64,000 nucleotides of DNA. It comes from an uncultured Bacteroidota bacterium (GTDB lineage Bacteria; Bacteroidota; Bacteroidia; Chitinophagales; Chitinophagaceae). A program made the position numbers and the translations under genes. The notes beneath the pieces were generated by a model, which was given only the letters and a program-made list of their open reading frames with translations, was not told where the DNA came from and searched no databases. Positions 27,240-33,903 of the stretch are shown one piece after another; within the stretch, counting starts at the first letter, position 1; each line of letters starts with the position of its first letter. The stretch spans positions 1 to 64,000 of the forward strand of contig CAIYTT010000042.1 in the NCBI GenBank assembly GCA_903929195.1, read 5' to 3'.

Positions 27240-28140
27240 TGGTAAGAGATATAAAATAATCTTCTAAAGAATGTTTCGATTTTATTTCCAATACTCTTAT
27301 ACCGTTTTTTACTAACCAGTTATTGAGTTCGGGCGTTGTGGCAGGATTCATTTTAAGTACTGCACTTTGTGTATCTATATGGTTTAATTTTTGTTGCCAA
27401 ACTGAATCGGCAAATAAGGTATCCCAATTTTTATCGGGTTCAATCTTAACTTCTACAAGTGTTTCATCCGGATTTAACAGTTCTATTGTTGCCCCGTCAA
27501 CCACTTTTTTACCTTTATGTATTATGAGCATCCGTGTTGCCATTTGTTCAATTTCATAAAGTAGATGCGATGAAATAATTATGGTCTTATTATGGTCTTT
27601 ATTTAAAGAAATAATAAGTGTTCTCATATCAGCTATACCTTGCGGGTCTAATCCGTTTGTAGGCTCATCTAAAATAAGTATATCCGGCTGGTGTATAAGT
27701 GCTATTGCTAAGCCTAAACGTTGTTTCATACCTTGCGAATAGGCTTTTACCTTATCCTTTTCTCTGCCTTTTAGCCCTACTAATTCTAATACTTCATATA
27801 AACGTGTATTAGGAATATTTTTATTTCTTAAAGTGGCAAATATTTTCAGATTATCCCATCCCGATAAATAACCATACATATCTGGTCTTTCTATAATTGC
27901 ACCTATGTTTTTTAGTAAACTACGGTCTTTATTACTAAATTCTTTCCCATTTATCAATATCTTGCCACTATCCGGAAATATTAAACCTAATAGCATTCTC
28001 ATCGTAGTACTCTTACCGGCACCATTCTGCCCTAAAAATCCATAAATATCCCCTTTGTTGATGGCAAAAGACAAATTATCTACTGCTTTAAAATCTTTGA
28101 AAGATTTTGTTAGATTTTGAGTTTCTATTATTTTTTCCAA
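27217..28140 (-). CDS. ABC transporter ATP-binding protein
   Basis: About 307 residues. Walker A GQNGAGKST (near residue 39), signature YSQGMKQR, Walker B ILILDEPTNGLDP and the H-loop IIISSH are all intact, followed by a C-terminal ACT-like extension. Start: TTG at 28140 gives the natural MEKIIETQNLTKSF N-terminus; a GTG at 28158 adds six residues. It powers the ABC-2 permease whose gene overlaps its 3' end. It diverges from the DUF4431 gene across a palindrome-bearing promoter region. Confidence 0.94.
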   Translation of the reverse strand: MEKIIETQNLTKSFKDFKAVDNLSFAINKGDIYGFLGQNGAGKSTTMRMLLGLIFPDSGKILINGKEFSNKDRSLLKNIGAIIERPDMYGYLSGWDNLKIFATLRNKNIPNTRLYEVLELVGLKGREKDKVKAYSQGMKQRLGLAIALIHQPDILILDEPTNGLDPQGIADMRTLIISLNKDHNKTIIISSHLLYEIEQMATRMLIIHKGKKVVDGATIELLNPDETLVEVKIEPDKNWDTLFADSVWQQKLNHIDTQSAVLKMNPATTPELNNWLVKNGIRVLEIKSKHSLEDYFISLTNDTVTKN

Positions 28141-28219
28141 AACAGCTATTAAGTACACAAAGTAAAGACATACTTATATAGTATTGTGTTAAATTGTTTT
28201 ACAATTTACTTAATTACAT

Positions 28220-28255
28220 TTTTGTATTTATATAACGTATAATATAAATACAAAA
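28220..28255. promoter_or_regulatory. 14-bp perfect palindrome in a divergent promoter region
   Basis: TTTTGTATTTATAT at 28220-28233 is the exact reverse complement of 28242-28255, with an 8-base spacer. A further copy of the half-site (GTATTTATAT) starts at about 28260. It lies between the divergent ABC operon and the DUF4431-LysE pair, so a repressor or activator site is plausible. No regulator gene adjoins it. Confidence 0.4.
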
Positions 28256-28286
28256 GTCATGTATTTATATTAGTAGCTTTTTAGCT

Positions 28287-28294
28287 TACCTTTG
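28287..28294 (+). promoter_or_regulatory. -7 promoter box for the DUF4431 gene
   Basis: TACCTTTG fits TAnnTTTG, 38 bases before the ATG at 28333. Confidence 0.45.
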
Positions 28295-28332
28295 TCTCTC
28301 CTTTTGATTTTAATATTATTTTTTGATTAATT

Positions 28333-28725
28333 ATGAAAAGTATTTTTATATTTCTAATCATGTTGATAGCCACATCTGCATACAGCCAACAAAAGGTAAA
28401 TGCAAATGAAAAAGTTACATTAACCGGAATACTTACCAATAAACTATTTTATGGGGCACCTAATTTTGGTGAAAACCCTGAAACAGATGCAAAAGAGCCT
28501 TCATATATTTTAAAATTAGACAAATCCATTTTATTAAAAGATAAAGACTTTAATGGGAATGATTGGATAAAAATAACTGAAATACATGTTTTTGATGCAA
28601 ACAGAAAAATAGACCTAAAACCTTATAATACTAAAAAAGTAAGTATAGAATGCACATTGGCAGCAGCACATACCGGTCATCATCATGCACCTGCTATTAC
28701 CTGGAACCTTTACTCTATAAAATAA
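28333..28725 (+). CDS. Secreted DUF4431-like protein
   Basis: 130 residues with a signal peptide (KSIFIFLIMLIATSAYSQ). The mature domain starts VTLTGILTNKLFYGAPNFGE and continues EPSYILKLDKSILL; the end has the His-rich LAAAHTGHHHAPAITWNLY. That layout (a small beta-barrel with AHTGHHHxP near the end) fits DUF4431. The His cluster could bind metal; not shown. The LysE gene follows 7 bp later. Confidence 0.78.
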   Translation: MKSIFIFLIMLIATSAYSQQKVNANEKVTLTGILTNKLFYGAPNFGENPETDAKEPSYILKLDKSILLKDKDFNGNDWIKITEIHVFDANRKIDLKPYNTKKVSIECTLAAAHTGHHHAPAITWNLYSIK

Positions 28726-28732
28726 TTAAATA

Positions 28733-29383
28733 ATGTATGGACAAGTTTTAGATGCAATAATAAAAGGTGGCTTAGTAGGCTTATTTATGGCTATTTCGGT
28801 AGGGCCTACTTTATTTGCAGTTATTAAATACAGCCTCAATCATAGTTATAAAGCAGGTATGGCTTTTGTTTTGGGCGTATCTATAAGCGACATAATGTAT
28901 GTTACTATTGCTAATGTTGCAGCAACTTGGTTAGCTGTTTTAGATAGTTTTAGAGTCTATATGGCTTATGGTGGTGCTACAATTTTAATTGTAGTTGGTT
29001 TAATTGGGCTGTTACATAAAACGAAACAAAAAACAAGCACTGATAAAGAAATTGTAACGATAACAGGTGGTCATTATTTTAGAATTTGGCTTAGTGGTTT
29101 TTTAATAAATACCATAAACCCGGGCGTTATTATAAGCTGGATGACTGCCGTTACAGCAACTGCTAACAGCACAGGTACTTATCGGTTTATCTTGTTTGGT
29201 ACTTGTTTAGGGTTTATTTTGTCTATAGATTTATTAAAAGTTTTTCTTGCCGATAAGATTCGTACAAAACTCACTGAAAAAAGAATTTCTTTGCTACACA
29301 ATATCTCCTCTATCATTTTATTGGTATTAGGGGTATTATTATTGCTCACAACCTTATTTAATATGAAGTTTATATCAAATTAA
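28733..29383 (+). CDS. LysE/RhtB family exporter
   Basis: 216 residues with six membrane helices. GLFMAISVGPTLFAVIKYSL near residue 17 is the family N-terminal signature (G-x-x-PGP-like), followed by KAGMAFVLGVSISDIMYV and a second half with SGFLINTINPGVIISWMTA. LysE/RhtB proteins export amino acids such as lysine, threonine or homoserine. The substrate is unknown. Starts 7 bp after the DUF4431 gene, so probably cotranscribed. Confidence 0.9.
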   Translation: MYGQVLDAIIKGGLVGLFMAISVGPTLFAVIKYSLNHSYKAGMAFVLGVSISDIMYVTIANVAATWLAVLDSFRVYMAYGGATILIVVGLIGLLHKTKQKTSTDKEIVTITGGHYFRIWLSGFLINTINPGVIISWMTAVTATANSTGTYRFILFGTCLGFILSIDLLKVFLADKIRTKLTEKRISLLHNISSIILLVLGVLLLLTTLFNMKFISN

Positions 29384-29445
29384 AATAAACAACTTTATAG
29401 AAAATAACAAACTTACTATATTGTGGTGTATAGCATAAAGATTTG

Positions 29446-29453
29446 TATATTTG
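29446..29453 (+). promoter_or_regulatory. -7 promoter box abutting the purF start codon
   Basis: TATATTTG fits TAnnTTTG, and ATTG at 29420-29423 may be the -33 element. The box ends only 7 bases before the purF ATG, so transcription would begin at or very near the start codon. Confidence 0.45.
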
Positions 29454-29460
29454 TTGCCTA

Positions 29461-31305
29461 ATGTCTGATGCAATACGTCATGAATGTGGTTTAGCATATA
29501 TACGCCTTTTACAACCACTTTCATTTTACCAACATAAATACGGAACATCCTTTTACGGATTAAATAAGTTGTGTTTACTTATGGAGAAACAGCACAATCG
29601 GGGTCAGGATGGCGCAGGTATTGCTACTGTAAAGTTAGACACCCAACCGGGTTACCAGTTTGCACACAGAATGCGAATAAGTGGTAATCAGGCAATTGCT
29701 GAGATTTTTCGGAATATTAATAATGATGTTGCCGAATTGGAAAAAATGTATCCCGAAATATTACAGCACCCTGTATTAATGAAGGGGTATATGAAATTTG
29801 TGGGCGAGGTAATGCTTGGGCATTTACGTTACGGCACACAAGGCAAAAACAATGAAGCATTTTGCCACCCGTTTGTAAAACCCGACCTAAATCCTGCCAA
29901 CCACTTAACGATGGCAGGCAACTTTAACTTAGTAAATACCGATGAGTTATTTACAATGCTTGAAGAAACACCTACCGGTGTTATGAAACAAAGTGATATG
30001 GGTGCTATGATAGAGGTTATATATCACTATCTATGTGCAAGAGATACCGAAAAAACTTCTTTAGACCACCTAATAAATGTTTTAAGGACTGCAACAACAA
30101 AATTTGACGGTGGTTATGTTTTTTGTGGCTTATTAGGTAATGGTGATAGTTTTATAATGCGGGATGCTAATGGTATAAGACCTTGTTATTTTTATAAAAA
30201 TGAAGAGGTTATTATTGCTGCCAGCGAACGAGCCGCTATTATGACGGCTTTTAATGTACCTCAAAACGAAGTTTTTCAATTGGAACCCGGACATGCAATT
30301 ATAGTAACTGCCGATGGGAACTATAATAATATTGAAATATTGCCTCCTCAAAAATTAGCGGCTTGTAGTTTCGAACGTATTTATTTTAGCCGTGGCAGCG
30401 ACCCGAATATTTATAGAGAACGAATACAATTAGGTTATAATCTGGCTGGCGAAACATTAAAAGCATTGAATAATGACCTAAAAAACACTATTGTTTCTTA
30501 TATTCCCAATACTGCCGAAACTGCCTTCTATGGCTTAATAAAAGGCTTAGAGGATTTCTTAAACGAAAAAAAACTAAAACGTATTCTTGCCAACAAGGAT
30601 ACGATGACCGAAGAAGAGCTTCGCGAACTTATAAACAGGAAAGTAAGAATAGAGAAAATAGCCATAAAAGATGTGAAAATGCGCACTTTTATTACCGAAG
30701 ATGCCAGCCGAAATGAAATGGTGCAGCATGTTTACGACATTACTTATGGCACAGTAAAAAAAGGAGATACTTTAGTAGTTATTGACGATTCTATTGTAAG
30801 GGGTACTACCTTGAGAGAAAGTATAGTAAAAATGCTGAATCGCTTAGAGCCTAAACGCATTATTATCCTTTCTTCTGCCCCACAAATAAGATACCCCGAT
30901 TGTTATGGAATTGACATGAGTAAAATGGGTGATTTTATTGCATTTCAGGCAGCAGTTGAATTATTAAAAGACACTAAAAAATCCAGAATCTTACGAGATG
31001 TTTACGAACAATGTGTTCTATCTGATTCTTTTGGACAGTTAGACAAACAAAATTATGTAAAAGCGATATACGAACCCTTTACAGCAGAACAAGTAAGCAT
31101 TAAAATTGCAGAATTATTACGCCACGAAGAAGTAGGAGCGGAGGTAGATGTTATATACCAAACACTTGAAGGATTGCACAATGCATGCCCTAATAACCAA
31201 GGAGACTGGTATTTTACAGGAAACTACCCCACCCCGGGAGGCAATAAAGTTGCCAATCGTGCTTTTATGAATTATATGGAGCAAAAAGATGGCAGAGGAT
31301 ATTAA
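29461..31305 (+). CDS. purF: Amidophosphoribosyltransferase (long Bacteroidota form)
   Basis: 614 residues from the ATG at 29461 (MSDAIRHECG). The nucleophile Cys of the glutaminase domain is Cys9, so an eight-residue propeptide must be removed. QHNRGQDGAGIAT, GHLRYGTQGKNNEAFCHPF and the PRPP loop VVIDDSIVRGTTLRE (about residues 438-452) are intact. It makes 5-phosphoribosylamine from PRPP and glutamine, the first step of purine synthesis and the substrate of PurD. It is over 100 residues longer than E. coli PurF, mostly in the central region and the C-terminus. Confidence 0.93.
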   Translation: MSDAIRHECGLAYIRLLQPLSFYQHKYGTSFYGLNKLCLLMEKQHNRGQDGAGIATVKLDTQPGYQFAHRMRISGNQAIAEIFRNINNDVAELEKMYPEILQHPVLMKGYMKFVGEVMLGHLRYGTQGKNNEAFCHPFVKPDLNPANHLTMAGNFNLVNTDELFTMLEETPTGVMKQSDMGAMIEVIYHYLCARDTEKTSLDHLINVLRTATTKFDGGYVFCGLLGNGDSFIMRDANGIRPCYFYKNEEVIIAASERAAIMTAFNVPQNEVFQLEPGHAIIVTADGNYNNIEILPPQKLAACSFERIYFSRGSDPNIYRERIQLGYNLAGETLKALNNDLKNTIVSYIPNTAETAFYGLIKGLEDFLNEKKLKRILANKDTMTEEELRELINRKVRIEKIAIKDVKMRTFITEDASRNEMVQHVYDITYGTVKKGDTLVVIDDSIVRGTTLRESIVKMLNRLEPKRIIILSSAPQIRYPDCYGIDMSKMGDFIAFQAAVELLKDTKKSRILRDVYEQCVLSDSFGQLDKQNYVKAIYEPFTAEQVSIKIAELLRHEEVGAEVDVIYQTLEGLHNACPNNQGDWYFTGNYPTPGGNKVANRAFMNYMEQKDGRGY

Positions 31306-31340
31306 ATAAAATAAATAAACCGGACAAAAAACCGTACCTT

Positions 31341-31892
31341 GTGGACAAAATACGGAAGATGAGAAAAAATAAAGAGAAAAACTACATAGTTGAAGAAAAT
31401 AATGAACAGGAAACACAACTAACAGAACCCTATTTTGCAAATTATTTACCTATACAATCTATAGCAGCAAAAACGATAGGTATTATGGGTTTAAATAAAG
31501 AAAAAGAATTTAGAACTATACAAAATGAGAGTGATTTAATAGGGGTAATACGCTCCGGAATACCTAAAAATGCAATGACTAACATGATGAATATCGCAAA
31601 TTTATCGTTGGTAGAAATGGCGAATATCATACATACCACAGATAGAACATTAAGAAGGTACACTGATAATGAAAAATTATCTTTAGACCAATCTGAAAGA
31701 ATTGTAGAATTAGCAAAGTTATATGCACGCGGCGAGGAGGTATTTGGCAATTTAAATAACTTTAGGGAGTGGATGGATTGTAAATTAATGGTGTTAGGCA
31801 ATAAAAAACCCAAAGAATATTTAGATACCTGTATAGGCATAAACATGCTTATTGAAGAATTAGGTAAAATTGAAAACGGAATTTTTGCTTAA
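31341..31892 (+). CDS. ParS/Xre/MbcA-type antitoxin (DUF2384)
   Basis: 183 residues from a GTG at 31341; the ATG at 31359 (MRKNKEKN) is an equally good start. The central helix-turn-helix-like part reads LSLVEMANIIHTTDRTLRRY. The C-terminal DUF2384 part is GNLNNFREWMDCKLMVLGNK, then PKEYLDTCIGINMLIEELGK. It binds DNA and masks the RES toxin whose gene overlaps by one base (TAATG). It lies 36 bp behind purF on the same strand. Confidence 0.93.
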   Translation: MDKIRKMRKNKEKNYIVEENNEQETQLTEPYFANYLPIQSIAAKTIGIMGLNKEKEFRTIQNESDLIGVIRSGIPKNAMTNMMNIANLSLVEMANIIHTTDRTLRRYTDNEKLSLDQSERIVELAKLYARGEEVFGNLNNFREWMDCKLMVLGNKKPKEYLDTCIGINMLIEELGKIENGIFA

Positions 31893-32347
31893 TGGTCGTA
31901 TATAGAATAGCAAAAAAAGAGTTTATTGAAGACCTAAGCGGCAAAGGGGCAGCCATGTTTGGTGGTAGATGGAACAGTAAAAATACTTATATTGTTTATA
32001 CTGCCGAAAGTAGGGCATTAGCTTTGCTTGAAAGTTTGGCTCATATAGGAAAAATTCAGGGTAGTATTTTTAGTATAGCCTCTATTTTTATTCCTGATAA
32101 TTTTATTGATATTATTCTAAAAGAAAATTTATCTCCTTATTGGTACAGTAACCCACCACCCGACTATTTAAGAATTATTGGAGATAATTTTATTAAAAAC
32201 AAAAAAAATCTTGCACTAAAAATTCCATCTGTAATTGTACCCGATGAGTATAATTATTTATTAAACCCATCGCATATAGAATTTAATAAAATAAAAATTA
32301 TGAATGTACAAGCTCTTGCATTAGATAAAAGATTACTTAATGAGTAG
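31892..32347 (+). CDS. RES-domain toxin (NAD+-consuming)
   Basis: 151 residues. VYRIAKKEFIEDLSGKGAAM, FGGRWNSKNTYIVYTAES and RALALLESLAHIG give the Arg, Tyr/Glu and Ser positions of the RES fold, an ADP-ribosyltransferase-like domain. Characterised RES toxins such as those of the MbcT/ParT/Res-Xre families destroy NAD+ or modify a target by ADP-ribosylation. The catalytic residues look intact, so the pair is probably functional. It is directly beside the methyltransferase-kinase operon, forming a defence island. Confidence 0.93.
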   Translation: MVVYRIAKKEFIEDLSGKGAAMFGGRWNSKNTYIVYTAESRALALLESLAHIGKIQGSIFSIASIFIPDNFIDIILKENLSPYWYSNPPPDYLRIIGDNFIKNKKNLALKIPSVIVPDEYNYLLNPSHIEFNKIKIMNVQALALDKRLLNE

Positions 32348-32436
32348 GTTTTAATAAATCAAATACATTAAACTGTTGTTGTAAATAAATAATATCTACT
32401 TTTCCTAAACCTACCCTTCTAATTATTATACTTCTA

Positions 32437-32468
32437 GATTCCCTTGCGGAAAATCCGGAAAAACGGAG
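32437..32468 (+). repeat. Imperfect direct repeat, left copy
   Basis: Begins GATTCCCTTGCGGAAAAT and continues CCGGAAAAACGGAG. It matches the segment at 32906-32936 at most positions (shared GATTCCCT, GAAAAT, GGAA, AAC and GA blocks, with one 1-base gap). The copies lie 469 bp apart. Confidence 0.5.
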
Positions 32469-32905
32469 GGTGGGCTTTTTGTTTTGTGTTGTTTTTCGTA
32501 GATTTTATTTGGGTTTTGCTCATTGGTTTAAAAAAGAATTTTGGGCAGTTTTATTTTTATGCTTCGTTGATATTGAGATACTTGTAAAATAAAAATTGCT
32601 CACAAATTGCCCAATTGGATTTTGAACGGGAGTTTTTATATTTGGTATATCGGGTGTAAGGTATTGTATTTATAGATTGGAGTTTGATGTTTAATTGCAC
32701 CTAATTAAGGTGGTTTTGATTTTTTTTTATTGATAGGTAAGGGTTTGAGGGTAAGTGGTTTTTGTGTGATTTTTGTTTGAACTTTAAGGTAATTTCCACC
32801 TGTTTAATACCGTTTAAACTGAGGTATGATTTCCAACAATAGAATTATACATTTAGCTTCAGTTCTTTGAATACTTTCGGAAAGGGTTTTATTTATTCGC
32901 TTCCT

Positions 32906-32936
32906 GATTCCCTGAAGAAAATTAGGAAGAACAGAC
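32906..32936 (+). repeat. Imperfect direct repeat, right copy
   Basis: Begins GATTCCCTGAAGAAAAT and continues TAGGAAGAACAGAC; pairs with the copy at 32437-32468. It ends 10 bases before the stop codon of the receiver-HEPN gene. Confidence 0.5.
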
Positions 32937-32946
32937 CTTGATAAAT

Positions 32947-33903
32947 TTATTCTAAATGAGGTAAAGTAGTTTCTCTAATCGCTTTCAAAATATCAGTATA
33001 TTTCCTTAGGTTTTTTCTTATGTGAATGCAAGTATCTTGATTAAATTTCTCCGGATGTTGTCCATCTTTTTTTGAAATAATTAAATATTCAATTCCATCA
33101 ATAGTATCACTTTTCGCATGGGCTAAATCATTTCGAATATCTAAGACATCCTTTTTGTAGTTAGAATAAAAGTCAATAAACGGTTCTGTGTTCTGTAACT
33201 GTTTTATTTTAATCAATCGGCCTATCGTACGAGCTTTTTTATCGGCATCAAAAACTCTTTCCTTTAATATCTCAGCGTTTTTATGTTCATGTAATTTGTT
33301 AGCTCGATCACAATTTGACACCGATGACTTAATGACTGAATCAATGATATATGTTCTTATTTTCTCTGTATCATCATTGTTATCGGCTAAGAAACAGGAT
33401 AAAATTTCTATTATTGTGTTGTCAAGTTCACTTGTTTCCGCCATTACCAGCCCCCTAATACTATTAATTTCTTGAAGTTTTGATATAGTCAATTCAATTA
33501 GTCGAAAAGTTCTGCTTCTAAATTCCCTCATACCTTCATCTCCCACCAAACTAAAAAATGATACCCTATCACGATATAAATTTTTTGCGATTTCATCAAA
33601 GTTTTTTTGGGCAGAATAAAACAAGACTTCAGTAAAAACCCCACCATCGCGAATCTTTTGGATAAGTACATCGCCCTGCTTTTCCTTTTCTTTTCCCTTT
33701 TCATCAATACTATAATCGGATAGTATTAGATCATATTTGGTTGATTTTAAAGATTCTTCTGCTTTATTACTATCTTCAAATGTATCAATTAGTGGTATAA
33801 ATCCGAGATTTTCTAAAAAAGAAAGAAATTCCGATTTAATTCCCATTTCAATATAGTCCTCTATATTATCATCTATCCAAAGTATTTTATAGCTCAATTT
33901 CAT
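32947..33903 (-). CDS. Receiver-domain protein with C-terminal HEPN-like module
   Basis: 318 residues. Residues about 1-125 form a response-regulator receiver: ILWIDDN gives the acidic pair D11/D12, LILSDYSI gives the phospho-acceptor D63, and FYSAQ gives the switch Ser97. The usual Lys of strand 5 is not seen (FFSLVGDEG). There is no DNA-binding domain. Residues about 150-310 are helical, and DIRNDLAHAK at 255-264 carries R257-x4-H262, the HEPN ribonuclease motif. The start overlaps the upstream ATPase gene by 4 bases (ATGA). I infer a phosphorelay output that may cut RNA; the HEPN call rests on the motif and helical pattern. Confidence 0.85.
   Translation of the reverse strand: MKLSYKILWIDDNIEDYIEMGIKSEFLSFLENLGFIPLIDTFEDSNKAEESLKSTKYDLILSDYSIDEKGKEKEKQGDVLIQKIRDGGVFTEVLFYSAQKNFDEIAKNLYRDRVSFFSLVGDEGMREFRSRTFRLIELTISKLQEINSIRGLVMAETSELDNTIIEILSCFLADNNDDTEKIRTYIIDSVIKSSVSNCDRANKLHEHKNAEILKERVFDADKKARTIGRLIKIKQLQNTEPFIDFYSNYKKDVLDIRNDLAHAKSDTIDGIEYLIISKKDGQHPEKFNQDTCIHIRKNLRKYTDILKAIRETTLPHLE

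Larger units (their letters stand above)
32348..32946. other. 600-bp gene-free block flanked by an imperfect direct repeat
   Basis: Between the convergent RES gene and the receiver-HEPN gene. The middle (about 32470-32860) is rich in T and G on the plus strand, unlike the A/T-balanced spacers elsewhere, and has no long coding frame on either strand. Two similar 31-32-base segments frame it (listed separately). GGGCA near 32545 and TGCCC near 32618 could pair around AT-rich arms. It could be a decayed insertion, a structured RNA or an old junction of the island; the sequence does not decide. Confidence 0.5.

Noticed and set aside
32348-32946. Retron or CRISPR-related non-coding RNA
   Set aside because: No reverse transcriptase or Cas gene is near, and no convincing msr/msd or repeat-spacer structure is visible.
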